This document shows positions 34,745-47,400 of a DNA stretch of 64,000 nt, piece by piece (position 1 is the first letter of the stretch; every line of letters begins with the position of its first letter). Made by a program: the position numbers and the translations under genes. Under the pieces are notes generated by a model that was not told the DNA's origin, made no database searches, and saw only the letters and a program-made list of their open reading frames with translations. This stretch comes from Crossaster papposus (taxonomy: Eukaryota; Echinodermata; Asteroidea; Velatida; Solasteridae), in assembly GCA_037893245.1 (NCBI GenBank), contig JBAIAA010000604.1:868001-932000 (forward strand), given 5' to 3'.

Positions 34745-35896
34745 TCAATCCGTTGAAGAAGGTTGGATGCGTCTTGAGTGGAGCTTCTTGTAGTACTTCA
34801 TGGATGTCTCCACACAAGCCTGGACATCACTAGGAAGACTTTCAAAAGCCGGAGGAGGTCCTAAAGACTTGAATTTTGAACTGTTAAAAGCTTCATCGAA
34901 AAACCCTGCAACCTTGTTAGCATTTCCCAAAGATTTAGATGTTATCCATGTTTCAGTGATGGCTGCCCCTGCTTCCCAGGATAGAAGCTCATCAGTGTAT
35001 GGGATGCCCAACTTGTGACAGTAGGCTGACAAGATGCCTGGTGGATTGCCAAGTAGGTCATCCATGTCTAGAACGACCGGCTCTGGATCCAGATGCTTCT
35101 CAACATACTCAAACAAATCGTATAGCTCCTGGAACCCACAACCTGCAGGAAATAGGTAGTCTGGCAGCTTTTGTAGATCCATGTACTGGGCGTATGGTTC
35201 ACCAAATGTATACAATAAGGACTTCTTCCAAGAAAGTAGCGCCTTTGCTGGGTGTCGAATCAAAAAGCTATACCGGAAACCTTTGGGTAGCATATCATAT
35301 TTAGCATCAAGATAAAAAGCCATGTCTTTACAAACGAGGATCTTCTTCTCTGCATACGGTGCTTCAAGCAGCTCATCTCGAATCCAACCATACGTACAGC
35401 CTTCTATATCAAAACCAGGGACATTCTTATCGAGGGAGTCGTGGTCGAGTATTTCTTTCAAACGTTTCTCCACTGGATTTTTGAGGTTCGGCTTTGGATT
35501 TTTCCTCTCTGGGCCCAAATGGAAGGCACAGCTGTAAGGCTCGTTAACAGCTTGGAGGCCCTCAACAAAGCTCAGGCATTTCAGTAAGGCAGTAGATACC
35601 GTTCGAGGCAGGCACCACAGAAACACTCGGTTTATGTTATCAGACATCTGTCAAAGCAATTAATATTAACATTGAACATTTGTTAGAGGATTCTGACAAA
35701 GTTCTTGTATAAGTGTTGCAGTTAAACGAGAACTGTCCGTTTATTTTGAGTATTTTTATATATTGTACCCACTTCCGCACTAAACACAGTAAAATCGCCT
35801 TTGCGAATACTGTGCATTCGGCCGACGGTGTCAGTAACAACTCGCAAAGAGTGAATTTCCTTGTACCATGGTTGTACTTACCCCGTCGTCAGCCAT
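34745..35896 (-). CDS. Sulfotransferase-like P-loop protein (two exons)
   Basis: Exon 1 is 35882-35896 (MADDG) with a consensus donor GTAAGT; exon 2 is 34745-35647 after acceptor GCTTTGACAG, giving 305 residues. Near the N-terminus VFLWCLPRTVSTALLKCLS matches the 5'-phosphosulfate (PAPS) binding loop of sulfotransferases, and FLIRHPAKALLSWKKS at about 130-145 matches the 3'-phosphate region with its Arg and Ser. Sulfotransferases move a sulfate from PAPS to a hydroxyl or amine; the substrate here cannot be read. Related hypothetical proteins are known from marine invertebrates and bacteria. Starting at exon 2's own ATG would give 300 residues, so the short first exon is the main uncertainty. 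No signal peptide, so probably cytosolic. Confidence 0.8.
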
Positions 35897-36599
35897 TATC
35901 GTTGACGTTCTGTAGTGTATGGACATGTACAGTACATGTATAACTTATTCATAAAATACCGAGATCAAAATGAAATAGTCAGCTCAGATTTGTTCAATAC
36001 CTTTGCACAGTGGTTTAAAACCCTATGTGACCCAGACATGAGTAGATTATACTTACAAAACGGTCAATAAATCATCAAACAGTGTACAAAATACATTCAG
36101 TGAACTTGGCAAATATTTTTGCAAAGGTTTTATTGGGTCAGAAGACGTAAAATTGCTCAAAATCTGTCAGTGTCAGAACTTAGCTACTGTCAAAAGAGGG
36201 CGCTATATTGTGTAAGAATGAATTGCGCCCTCTGTTGACTATGGTTTTAAGTCAGCGTCTATAAGTGATACATAACCTTTTTTATTTACTGAGTGACACC
36301 AAATGCGAGGTTTCTCTGAATAAAATAATATATTAGGGTATGTTGTTTCGAAGACATCATTAATGTCACAATTACCTTTATTTACTTATGTTTGAAGTGC
36401 CATAAAATGTTAAACTTTCGACGGTAAATCATGATAATTACAATGCTTTTGTTTCGTGTTTGAGCATTTTTATTAAACGTCTTTTATTTTAAATCTGATT
36501 CGCAATATCGAAAATATCAACTTAGCACAAAATATTCATGGACACATACATCAACTAATGATTCACTGAAGGAAGACATTGAATAGTTCGTTTAGGAGT
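35897..36599. other. Intergenic stretch between the sulfotransferase-like gene and a small minus-strand exon
   Basis: The right part (about 36460-36599) would be the 3' UTR of the minus-strand exon annotated at 36600-37600, with AATAAA (TTTATT on +) near 36467-36472. The left part should hold the promoter of the sulfotransferase-like gene; no TATA box is evident. Confidence 0.4.
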
Positions 36600-37600
36600 T
36601 CACTTGAACAGTTGAAGGCCTTGCCATTTTATCCATTCTTCTCTTAAAGTGCGGAGTCTTCGGGTGTTTTTTTCTTGTGTGAATTCGGTTCCGTGAAGGC
36701 TGTAATCTTCAATTATGTCTCATGCAACATCGATATAACCTGGTCTTTTACGGCCGACCCATCTCCCTTTGAGATATATATTCCAAATTTCCCGTTTTGA
36801 GGGTGGATCAGGCGGTTCCATTGTTTGCCTGTAATTAACAATTAATGAGGGTATTTAAACAAAAATCGAAACCAACATGAGTTTAAAATCACAAGCCTCT
36901 ATTTGTCAGTACATTATACTATATATATATTTCTGGAGATTGTTGTATATTGTTATATTTAAAAAAGCTATGAGAATAAAAAAGAAAAATTGTGAAAAGT
37001 ATATAAATATAAAATCCACATAAGGGTTGTAGAAGTTTGGAACCTGGATATAATAGCTTGCGAGTTTCCCCGCCGCAAAGGACACAGTTACAGGGTCAGC
37101 CGAAGCCAGGTGTCTTAAATAAACAAAGCAACGTTCCCAGCAGTAAAGATTGAATAGGTTAATTCCCAGGGACTACAAAACAATTTCTAGCTGGAGAAAC
37201 AAAACGATTTTGCTTTTTGGAATTTAAATGTGGTTGGTTATACATTTCCAATAACACGTTCGGAATCGTCATTCCCAAACCCAGTAGCCCCCCCCCCCCA
37301 CCCCTCCCACTAAAAGGAAAAAGATGAAAGTAATATTTATGAGGTTTGCCAGGGAATATAAAACAATTGCCAACAAAATTTAGTTTTTTGCAACAAAAGT
37401 GGTAAATATTATTAAATACCAATAACACGCCTATAATCATCGTCCTCAAACCCTTACCATATTCAAAAAAACCAAATACACGATACTAACCTAGGACTGT
37501 ATGCGGTCACGTAGGGAAAACACCGCTCAAACTGTAGGAGGTTGGCTGTGACGAAGTACAAATTATAACTTGTCTGTACGTTTCGACTGAACTAACCAAA
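36600..37600 (-). pseudogene. Small two-exon gene with an in-frame TGA (unrecognised)
   Basis: The minus-strand exon starts at 36828 after acceptor TTAATTACAG. ATG at 36821 opens MEPPDPPSKREIWNIYLKGR and continues 33 codons to a TGA (36722-36720), then the same frame runs 39 more codons (DIIEDYSLHGTEF ... EEWIKWQGLQLFK) to a second TGA. An AATAAA lies about 130 bases downstream. An upstream noncoding exon may end at 37491 before GTTAGT. The amino acid composition on both sides of the TGA looks protein-like. Options: a decayed gene, a W-to-stop variant or error, or recoding; no SECIS is obvious. I do not recognise the family. Confidence 0.45.
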
Positions 37601-37764
37601 GCTTTGGTCTATTCAATTCTCAAGAGTTGCGCAGGGTTAGGAATCTGGTAAACACCTTCAACTTTGACCTTACTCAGTGAACCGCATATATTTATTGCAT
37701 GAAGTAAACAATTATATTGTACATATAGACATACATGTACATTAGTTCGTGAATTGCCATTACG

Positions 37765-37916
37765 ACCGAGGATTCCCTATTGTGTTTTCCTTTATTCCTT
37801 TACTGAAACCTAACCCCATTGCTTTGCGCTTATCTTGCCGATCGAGGACAAAGAAACCGTCCTTCGAGGATCTTTTGTTCCCTTTGTTTTCTTTTGTTTT
37901 TCGATCCTCGATCGCA
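37765..37916 (+). repeat. MITE family B copy
   Basis: GACCGAGGATTCCCTATTGTG at the left and TTTTCGATCCTCGATCG at the right are inverted. The interior TTCCTTTATTCCTTTACTGA and CCCATTGCTTTGCGCTTA match the copies at 4054-4235 and, reversed, 40064-40237. Confidence 0.7.
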
Positions 37917-38322
37917 AAAGGAAACAAGCACATTGACACGTACACCCAACACGCTATGGAGTGTGGGGTACCTCTATTTTCCGACCCACCTTTTCTTCTT
38001 TTGTTTTCCGTTGTTCCCTTAGAAATCTCGAAATACATAGCGTTACGAGTGTGGGGTACTCACAGCAAAATTGTGGTTTTGACGAATAAAGGATGTATAT
38101 TTCTAACCACTTGTATAATGTTCATATGTTTGCATTAACACAAGAAACTACTCGGTACCTTTGCATTAAAATATTATTAATATATGCCATGCCAAAAAAA
38201 ACACCTGAAACTTGTTAATGTATATTGTTCTCCTCCACAAGTTGTTTGCCTAAAATGTACATTATGTAAAGTTTCAGGCAATAATATATATATATATATT
38301 AAATTGTTTTATTCAATGACAA

Positions 38323-38487
38323 TCAGAAAGCTACAATATGCTGTGTTGCTGGAGTTGTAACTTGTACACACAAAATGCGAATGCCAAGTTGAGCAACCTT
38401 GTTCAATAGCTTCTGGTATTTCTGATACCAAAAACCCAGCTTCAGACCAAATTGAAAGCATGCTAGAAAAGAATTGAATGCATACAA
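38323..38487 (-). CDS. Possible 3'-terminal exon, unrecognised
   Basis: A minus-strand acceptor TTCAATTCTTTTCTAG is followed by an open frame (FGLKLGFWYQKYQKLLNK ... PATQHIVAF) that stops just before an AATAAA (38304-38309 region). This looks like a last exon with its polyadenylation signal. The other open frame from the same acceptor would match the phase of the CYFIP-like exon upstream, but neither frame resembles CYFIP. Weak support. Confidence 0.25.
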   Translation of the reverse strand: MYAFNSFLACFQFGLKLGFWYQKYQKLLNKVAQLGIRILCVQVTTPATQHIVAF

Positions 38488-39051
38488 AATTGAATCGCAG
38501 GTCAACTAAATTTCTTTTCAATATTATAACCAAAATATTATCAATACTCACGATGTTGAACCAGGTGATTTGTAAAAAGTGACAAGTATTCATAATATGA
38601 ATAACCTGCTCCCACAAAACCAGACATGGGGGTGTTTTTTCTTAAAGTGAAAAATTGTTATTTCCATTTAGTACACATCTTCAGCTTTCATTTAATTTAT
38701 ATGGGTAGGTTAGTGCGTATGGGTAGGTTGGTATACCTACTAACTGTATTTTGTCAGTGGAATAAGTGTTTTAAAGAAAAAACAATAGACATTTTTTCAT
38801 ATCACACACACAAAACTCCAAACTTCAAAGGCCTTTTTCTCAACATTTTACTTTTGCAACATGTCGATAAATGCAAACCTTAAACAGCTATAACTTGTTA
38901 ATAGAATGCCCGATTGAAGCGCAACATACAACACTGCAAGGGGACTTTTATCCTCTTTTCTAATACCTGAGAACCCTCATTTCAACCTCTGCCCAGTTCC
39001 GTCTCATTTTGCCAGAACCCCTCATATGCCCAAATGTTTTCAGCTCACTCA

Positions 39052-39387
<336 letters not shown>

Positions 39388-40063
39388 CTAAGGTAAACGC
39401 ATTTAAAAAAAACATAATTAACGCAACGCAAAAACTTGTTCAGGGCTTCATGTTGAAATTTGACAAGTCCAAAAGCATTGTGTTTAAATCTCAACAGTTG
39501 GTATACGTTGTACACCTAGAATGGTTTTTGATATTTTTTTAAAATTGAATTGATTTTCCAAAATCAATTTTTTTAAATTTGAATTGATTTTCCAAAATCA
39601 AGTTTTCCTCAATTTTTTAATTTTTTTACAAAATTAAAAAAATTAGTACAAGCAGTTATACAAACCATAGGTTTTGATCTAAAAAATGTTGATGTAATGA
39701 ACGTCGTGCATTATATCTGTACCATTATATACGCATTCTCTCTCTAAAATTGTAGCATCTCCCCAACTACTCTTCAGTCTCTCTAGCTCTGCGAGTCATA
39801 GGATCCGCACCCGACTTCATATTCAACGTATAATTATGTATGTATGTACATGTACATGCGTTTGTTTATGGTGTAAATGGAGGACACATACCTGGCGACA
39901 CGAGGGTGAATTGGGGTTAGGGTTAGAATCGAGGACGACCTCGATTGAGATTCGTGTACAAAACCAATGAGAGCCGTCGGAAAAAGTACAAACAAAGGAA
40001 ATTATCGAAAGGAACAAAAGAAACTCCTCGATTTACACCATAAACATGTTCTTGTATCGTATT

Positions 40064-40237
40064 ACGATCGAGGATCGAAACACAAAAGAGAACAAAGGGA
40101 ACAAAGGACGGTTTGCTTGTCCGAATTCGGTCCTCGATCGTTGGGGCAAGCGCTAGGTAATGGGGTTATGGTATAGTAAAGGAATAAAGGAATAAAGGAA
40201 AACACAATATCGATCCTCGGTCGTTATGTGGTTCACG
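40064..40237 (-). repeat. MITE family B copy, reverse orientation
   Basis: TACGATCGAGGATCGAAACA at the left and ATCGATCCTCGGTCGTTATG at the right are inverted; the interior AATAAAGGAATAAAGGAAAAC is the complement of the family's TTCCTTTATTCC word. A related fragment precedes it at about 39925-40062, and a MITE A copy follows immediately. Confidence 0.7.
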
Positions 40238-40256
40238 ACTGGGTGTGTGTGTATGA

Positions 40257-40423
40257 CCGGCAATCGTGGTCGTCGGACAAAAGAATTGGGAGTCAAACAA
40301 TGGGTCCACGATTGACACAACGTCCACGATCTTTTTTCGTGTACAAATCCGAAAACGTTAGAGTACAAACAAAAGAGGGAAGACGGTCGGACAATGCCCC
40401 GTCCACGATTGCCGGTCTATACA
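40257..40423 (+). repeat. MITE family A, complete copy
   Basis: It starts CCGGCAATCGTGGTCGTCGG and ends CGTCCACGATTGCCGG, a terminal inverted repeat. The interior is nearly identical to 63800-63977, for example ACAAAAGAATTGGGAGTCAA, implying recent activity. No ORF. Confidence 0.85.
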
Positions 40424-40707
40424 TGACTGTGTTTTTGTGTGTTAACTGCTTTATTAGTTTACTGTTTTTTATTGGCTATACCTAAACTGAAAACCAAAAT
40501 ATAATAGTTTACACAGCAGACCTGCTGCTGAAAACTGTAACCTTTTATACTTTTTTATTTAAAAGTATAGGGATACCATGTACATGTCGCATTGCAATTT
40601 GAAGAAAGCACCTAATTAGAGCATTAAAAGAATATATATCTATCATTTCAATGTAACATAAGGAAAAGCAAATGCTTCAATTCGTATGAATAAAAGTAAA
40701 GTCTTAA

Positions 40708-41384
40708 GGCCAAATTTATAAACGGTGATTTTCCCTTGATCACGATTAACTAGGCTAAACTGTGTGTGATAACCGAGTGTACAAATCTAGGCGCGAATTT
40801 ATAAAGATTGCTTAGATCAGCTGCTGTTTATCAAACGTACATGGTTAGTGACATGTGTCTAAGTAACAACAGAACTTGTAATCGTCCCAAGGGGCTTGTT
40901 TATCTCGTGTACAAGTTACACTATTTCTATCGGCTTGCTTGTGGGACGGACGTATGGCCATGGATCTGCTGCGTATCATTAAAATAGCACAGGAGACCCA
41001 TTTTGTGGTCATGAGTAAAATTATTATCAGCGTGTTTTTTCGACATGGCGACCCTCCCACTAGTGAGTAGTGTCAACTGAGCTGATCAGCTGAGCACAGC
41101 GATATGCGTGTTTTCGAAGATAGACGTGCCCTTTTATTCATCATATTACGTAATCCGCTGTGAATAGAATGATGTACGGCTAGACCACTATAAACATCAC
41201 AGACCACTAAACATCGGCTAAGCAGGAACTTGTACACGGCTGGATAAACAGTTGATTATTTTCTTACCGAATTGCGATGATCACAGAAGTTTATCCACAC
41301 GCGCACTTCTCTGTTTTAGCCACTGTACACTAGTTGTACGCGACTAAAATAATCAGATGATCATCACCGTTTATGAATTTGGCC
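40708..41384. mobile_element. Non-autonomous transposon with GGCCAAATTTATAAACGGTGAT ends
   Basis: GGCCAAATTTATAAACGG at the left, next to TTAA (40704-40707), is mirrored at the right by CCGTTTATGAATTTGGCC. The 0.68-kb interior shows no transposase. The right flank is CTTA, so a TTAA duplication is only approximate. Confidence 0.7.
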
Positions 41385-41394
41385 CTTACTGTTT

Positions 41395-41995
41395 AGCATT
41401 TGCTAACAGAAATGGTACTAGCAAATGCTTCATACTTGCATTCGATTGCACAGCCATAACAATTATTCGTAACGATAGAGTCTCCATTGTGACGAGATGT
41501 TTAAATGAAATCGGAAACCCGAGTCCGGGTCAGGTGATATAGGGCCTACGAAAAATATTATATTTGCTTTCCATACTGCATGTACTGTTGACATTCCTTT
41601 GTGTTCATGTAGTAAAACAAAAAGGAGGGGAAATAATAATTGTACTCGCACTGTACACATTCTTTAAACCTGAATCATAACCCTTACCCCATTTTACCCT
41701 TAAAGCTGTGCACATGGGTAACACCACAAACCGTTCACTCTACCTGCATTCTGTGGACATCTTTTGTTCACACGTGCACATACCACATACAAGAAAGGTC
41801 TGGGTTATTTACTCCGTTTTATTCCGACCAAATGAAGCAAATGCTAATATTCTAGCAAATGCTAAAAAGCAAAAAGTAAATACATGTACTTTTGATTTTT
41901 AGCAAATGCTTTTCAGTAAAAGCATTTGCTTATTTTTTATTTAAACAGATGGTAGTAAATGCTTACAAATGGTTAGTAAAATCAAATGCTAGTTT
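41395..41995. repeat. Region rich in TAGCAAATGCT words
   Basis: The word TAGCAAATGCT or its complement AGCATTTGCTA occurs at 41395, 41418, 41841, 41854, 41900 and 41920 with variants to 41990. No gene is supported between them. Confidence 0.5.
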
Positions 41996-42019
41996 GTAAA
42001 AATCAAATTACAGGTTTTC

Positions 42020-42540
42020 CCGGTCAGTTTCCCGGTCTTATTTTTCGCATTAGGAAACACGAATCTGTGTCTCTTCTCCTAAGAGAATTACATTGGCTAC
42101 CCATTCACTCTCGCATTTCATTCAAAATGTTGTTGTTGGCATACGAATGTTTTTATAATTTTGCGCCACCTTATTTGATAGAGCTGTTAACAGTGTACAC
42201 ACCATCAAGAAATCTTCGTTCTAATAAGAAAAAATTGTTTGTTATTCCACCAGTTTCGACCAGGTCATATGGTGAACGCAGCTTCGCTCACACTGCTTCA
42301 ACCATATGGAACAATCTTCCGGAACATTTGAAAAATATTGATTCCATTGATAAGTTCAAGATTGCTTTAAAGATGCACTTATTTAACATTTAATTCATGC
42401 ATTTTTGTTTGAAACCTAGTACATCTTGTATTTGTATTTTGTTGTCTTTTTTTCTTTCTCTACAGCGCATAGGGACATGTTTAATCACTATGTGTTATGC
42501 GCTATATAAAAATGGTTAATTATTATTATTATTATTAATC
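42020..42540 (+). mobile_element. 3' end of a LINE (CR1/L2-like) retrotransposon
   Basis: An open stretch to 42393 reads LLRELHWLPIHSRISFKMLL, LAYECFYNFAPPYLIELL, and TRSYGERSFAHTASTIWNNL-PEHLKN, ending FKIALKMHLF. This is the conserved C-terminal tail of LINE reverse-transcriptase proteins (HWLPI..R, YGxRxFxxxAxxxWNxLP). The 3' UTR ends GCGCTATATAAAAATGG followed by (TTA)n, typical of CR1/L2 ends. The rest of the element is absent, so it is a 5'-truncated insertion. Confidence 0.85.
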
Positions 42541-42596
42541 AATTTGGCAGCATCTACTTTTAAGATCAACATTATTACTTAGGTTAACTAAATAGA

Positions 42597-43000
42597 AATC
42601 TAAATGCATGCAACTGCATATTGCAACGATTCAATTTCAAAAATGAGGCATTCAACTTTAAATTTTACATTTGTTCATTCAATTTTACTCGAGCTTCCAG
42701 TTGCGCCAGTTTGGAGATTCAAGTTCACCATTAGGCAGGCATTATGGAATATAAGCAAAGACATTCGAAAACAGTTCAGTTTGTATATAGGATTATGCAG
42801 TGTCTTATTTCTAGCTTTTCTTACACAATTCTGCCACGAAGGAGCAGTGACTAAATATAACCACCAAATTGATCATTAATTTTCCTCGTTTTTTACACAT
42901 AAAAAAAAATCTGTTGGAAAAAAGAGATATATACATACACCCAGAGTTCAATCTCTTCATAGCTCCATGGCTCAATTAAATACAGAAGATAAGTGGGCAA
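42597..43000 (+). repeat. Dispersed repeat family K, copy 2
   Basis: Colinear with 12100-12510; see the shared CTCGAGCTTCCAGTTGCGCC and CCACGAAGGAGCAG blocks. Confidence 0.65.
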
Positions 43001-44327
43001 AAAGTAACTAGTAAAAACATACACAAAATCATGTGTATACGCTTTAAAAAGCGGGGAAATGATTCCCTAAGTTTAATGTTGCCGAAGTTTATTGTTTGTA
43101 TGTCGACTTTAACACAACGTATAATTTTCCCGTATTGATAACTTATATTTTACTTCTTTGGGTTAAATTGAACAGAATAGAATTAAAGTTGTGAAAAGTT
43201 AAAACAAATTAAACACTTCGCATCTTTCCTAAGTCGTTTCCCGTTATTTTGGATGCACGTAAATTGAACATGTGCAGCCGGGACGACTCTTGTAGCGTTC
43301 AGACCTATTGGTTGATTTGCTTTTTAACTTTTAAACAATATTTTCATATTTGAAGGGTTGAACCTTCCATAGTTTGCCAATCTGTGGTTGGAAAAAATAA
43401 GCTACAAAACAGCGACAGAAAGGTAGATGACCTTGTCGTTACTAATGTACGGATGCTCAAAATAGAAAAAACAGTTCAGTGTGTTTGCTGCCACCAAGAG
43501 TCTCAAAGGTTCCCATTGTTTCTAAACGCTTACATACAAATCAAGCGCACAGTTAAGGGTATAGCTGCTTTTTAAAATAATTGTTTATTATATCCGCCTG
43601 CGTAATTTAATCTCTGTCTGCGTAATAGCTTGGCACATAGCATTGTATTGCGGATGTCTGAGGTTGTTTGGGGGTATTATAACTTCTAGCAGTTATTTAA
43701 TGTAAAGGTTTATCATGACAATGCAATGACCGTTTTATTAATAAATTCATAATAATGCACATTATGCGCATAAATAAGTCTGGCGGCAAAAACAATTTAA
43801 AAAAAAGAACCAGTCCGGATGAATTTCTCTCGTCATTTTTTCTCAATTTGTCCCGGAAATTTTCCAGAGTACCTACATTTGTTTGGGTACAAAAAACAAC
43901 ATATTGCGAATCGCAGGTTGCGATGGCACAAAACGATGCGACTCGATCGTAACCACGCCGCGATTCTCGGCCCGCGATTCTGCTTATTGGTCAGTATATA
44001 AATACGACAAATTGCATCCCTAATCATAGACTTACTCTCATCGACACATTCATGCAATCAATATTTATTTTGTCTTTTATCTGTCCGGATTTGTTTACCA
44101 GGGTCAATACTTATAAACTCAAGCTTCTGAGTTCGTTTTCATAAAAGTCTTTTTCACATCAAATTGCTCACTTGATTATACAATATTTGCAAAATGCTCT
44201 ATTTGATTAAAATCATTAGTAATCTGTAAAAACTCAATAAAAACGGTTCTGTCACACAAAAATTGATATAGGCTACCCGAAGGACTACCACAAATGTCAA
44301 TATTACTTGGCATAGATTTTGGTCATC
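43001..44327. other. Intergenic stretch and 3' flank of the minus-strand SEA gene
   Basis: An AATAAA on the minus strand lies at 44064-44069, about 260 bases after the SEA gene's stop, and probably ends that transcript. Nothing else is recognised. Confidence 0.45.
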
Positions 44328-44450
44328 CTACATAAAGTCGTACATGTGTTTAGGTGGCACTTCGTACTCAGCGTATATGAGCTTGTCGTAGAACGTGTCT
44401 CGGTCATAGGTAAACCTCGTCGAGCCAATGGTAGAGGTGGGCGTATGTAC
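44328..44450 (-). CDS. Last exon: tyrosine-rich tail
   Basis: Acceptor CACTATAG, phase 0, 40 codons then TAG. It reads VHTPTSTIGSTRFTYDRDTF followed by YDKLIYAEYEVPPKHMYDFM. Five tyrosines, a YxxL and a terminal YxxM suggest phosphorylation-dependent signalling or endocytic sorting; both are inference. Confidence 0.75.
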   Translation of the reverse strand, partial: VHTPTSTIGSTRFTYDRDTFYDKLIYAEYEVPPKHMYDFM

Positions 44451-47400
44451 CTATAGTGATGAAATAAGGGTTTTAATGTTAAATATATGCCCATGAACAG
44501 TTAGTACGGCAGGATAAATGGGCCCCCCAAAAAAAAATTAGAAAAATAAAAAAAAAATAAAAAAAAAATTCCCACAAACAAACAAACCACGAGGTCATAA
44601 TTTGCATATTTCAAAAATGGCCGCCGTGCGCATAAAATCATGTGTCATTAGTACCTAATGAACCGATTTGAATGATCTTGGTGTCAAAATAATTTATGGT
44701 TTTCTGAGGTGTTGATTCGATTTTCCTAGCGTAGTTTTCTTTCACACAGACTTGATTTTGTTAGAGGCAGGGGGGGGGGGGAGGGGGGGGGGCACTGCTG
44801 TTTATTGATTTAGTTTTACCTGTTGCCGAGAAATGTTTACCAAAAAATCGACATTTGCTCCTGGGAACATTATGAATCATGTTTCATAAGGTCATAGGTC
44901 TATTATCTGTCGTCTGTGGAGAAAAGAATCGCATCAATAGTTCTTACCCTGTGACCTCCGTTTAATTCTCCCATGAAGAAACCATCGTTGGTTTGTCCCA
45001 GCGAAGTGGCGGTGTTAGACGCGGGCAGGGAGCTCCGTGGGACACACGTGTCCCGCCTTGGTCGTTTGCGGTTCATACACTGATATACACACAAACAAAG
45101 ATGACACTATAAGATATACCCACCCCATATTCAAGGGAATATACAACATTTGCAAACATAAACAAAACTACCAAATTTGTATGAAATACCTTACTGGACT
45201 GTTTGTGAATGATAGTCTAAAGCATCCTGTACAATTATAACACCTGGTGTGCCATTATTTTCTAGAAAAGCGGTATATGAACCTGCAAACTTCTTGTTGG
45301 GTGCTCGAGTGCACTGAAAGATTTTAACAAAATGGGAGACAAATAAATATTTTAAAATTATCTAAAATCTATAAAAAAAAAAAATGTTTACATTTTTGTA
45401 TAACAAAATCGCAAACCCTGATGTCTATACAGGGTTGCCCCCTGACCCGGAGGCGAATTGTTTTCCCCAAACGACATCGCCATAAAACTGTTTTTTAGCG
45501 CATCTGATTGGTTGTTTAACATCTATGTCATCCATTCATCCATGTGTCGCATTGCATGACGGGTACTAGGGTCAAACAAGCCAAGAGTCCCAGGGTAAAA
45601 AGGGGTTAGGGTTAGTGTTAGGGTCAATAAGTTGAGAGTCCTAGGGTCAATAAAACCCAGAGTCCTAGGGTCAAAAAGTTGAAAATCCTAGGGTCAATAA
45701 ATTGAGAGTAAAATTTGCTACCATGACGTAACAGATAGCCAATCAGATGCGCTAAAAAAACAGTTCTATGGCGATGTCTCCCATTTGTCTCCCAAGAAAA
45801 AGATTCGCGGCCCGAAGTGGTCTTGCCGCACTGTGGCCAAATTGATAGGCCTATGATATGTGATAACGACGGATGGGGAAAATGGTACCAATAAGAGTCT
45901 GGAGCTAAAGGTCTGGAAGTCAGGTTGGCACAGCGGTTTTTTCCTCGACTTTCACCACTATGACCCGGGTTTGAATCCCGCCTGGGCCAATATGTGGATT
46001 GGGTTTTTTAGTTTGATTCCGTGGGTTTTCCACAAAATATTCTTCTGGAATTTGTATCCCACCTCTAAAATTGTAACTTCTTCACATTATCCTCTCGTAT
46101 TCATTCATCCTGTAATTGGCACTATAGTGCTGTTGAGTGTTGAATGAAATAAATAAAATAAAACTACTGGACCAAATCGGGATTTTTAAAATCATTTTGC
46201 TTCTAGAAGGATTCACCATCCATTGGTATAGTTCTGGCTATTGGGTGATGGAGATTTGCATACATGTTCGTGTTTGCATGGGCCACCATGTATATGCATA
46301 TAGTCAAGCAGATTGCTGCACATTATGATAAAATTCACCTGATGATAAAAACATGAAATTTGGCACAAAATCATGGTATGCCATGAGAAAGATAATTGGC
46401 TATGGGGCCATCGCATATCTGACCCAGGACACACATTAGGTAGATTAACATGCCATAGGAGCCATTTCGAAAATGTTGAAAAATAATGGCATGTTATTTT
46501 ACCTAAAGCCCCTGACACACTTGTCCGAATCGCCACTCCGTTCATGTTCCGAGTACAAAATTATGGATTCGGTGTTTAATCGGTTTGAACTGAACTCAAA
46601 CGAAATTCCCTCGGTTTCCCTCGGTTTTCCAACGCTATATAATCGTGTACGTTCGGTGATGCACTGAGGAACTCGGAGAAATTATTGAACCTGTTTAATA
46701 AGTTCTCCGAATTGTCGCGGCAACCTCAATACGGACGGTATCCGGTATACACACGGAATATGCACGGAATACACACTGTACTCATTCGTTGCCATTCGTT
46801 GCAATGCGGAATAGGTACGGAACAGTACGGAACAGTTTGTAGTGCACGTTGAAAAGTCTTGAAGCGTTGTGAGAGAAGGTGCCGGGTGCGCTCCAATTTA
46901 TAGCCGTCCCACCCTCGGTTGCCGTTTGGTGCGCCACCGGTACATGTTCAGAATATAAACGGAATGGCCGGAATACGCTCAGAATACGATCGGAATAGTT
47001 CGGAATGCATGCGGAATAGTCCGGAATTGCGTCGCTTTTGACCGGTAGACGTTCGGTGAACAATTCGGTGCATATTCTTTGCAACCGGAGACGAACGGAA
47101 TATAAACGGAATGTTCGGGAAGCGGTCGGTTTTGAGATCAATGAATTTTTCAAAGTTTGGCATGTCCGGTGATGATCGGAGAGGTTCTGAATATAGACGG
47201 ATTGCAATCGGAATAGCAACTTATTAGATCCGGAATAAGACCGGATTATGATCGGTGTATTTTCATTTCTGGCTGGTTTTTTGACATTTCTCTCCGAACG
47301 TGTCCGAATTAAAAATATTTCAGATCGGTTTATGAACGAAATTATAGATTTGGACAAGTGTGACAGGGCTTAAGGTTAAATCTGCGATGGCCCTATAGCC

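Noticed and set aside
36480..36600. SECIS element that would make the TGA at 36720 a selenocysteine codon
   Set aside because: One ATGA occurs, but no convincing stem with the AA and GA core was seen by eye.
38323..38487. Final exon of CYFIP
   Set aside because: It sits at the right place but neither open frame resembles the CYFIP C-terminus beyond a KYQ.LN fragment.
45270..45330. Extra 31-base exon of the SEA gene
   Set aside because: Splice-like signals exist, but its entry phase does not match the phase-0 end of the membrane exon, while direct joining to 45079 works.
45918..45995. Functional tRNA gene
   Set aside because: A and B boxes are present but a conserved non-tRNA body follows and a second copy exists at 59770-60033, so it is a SINE.
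46782..47357. 191-codon minus-strand reading frame
   Set aside because: It lies wholly inside a word-built transposon with TTAA-type ends; the repeated words happen to lack stops in this frame.
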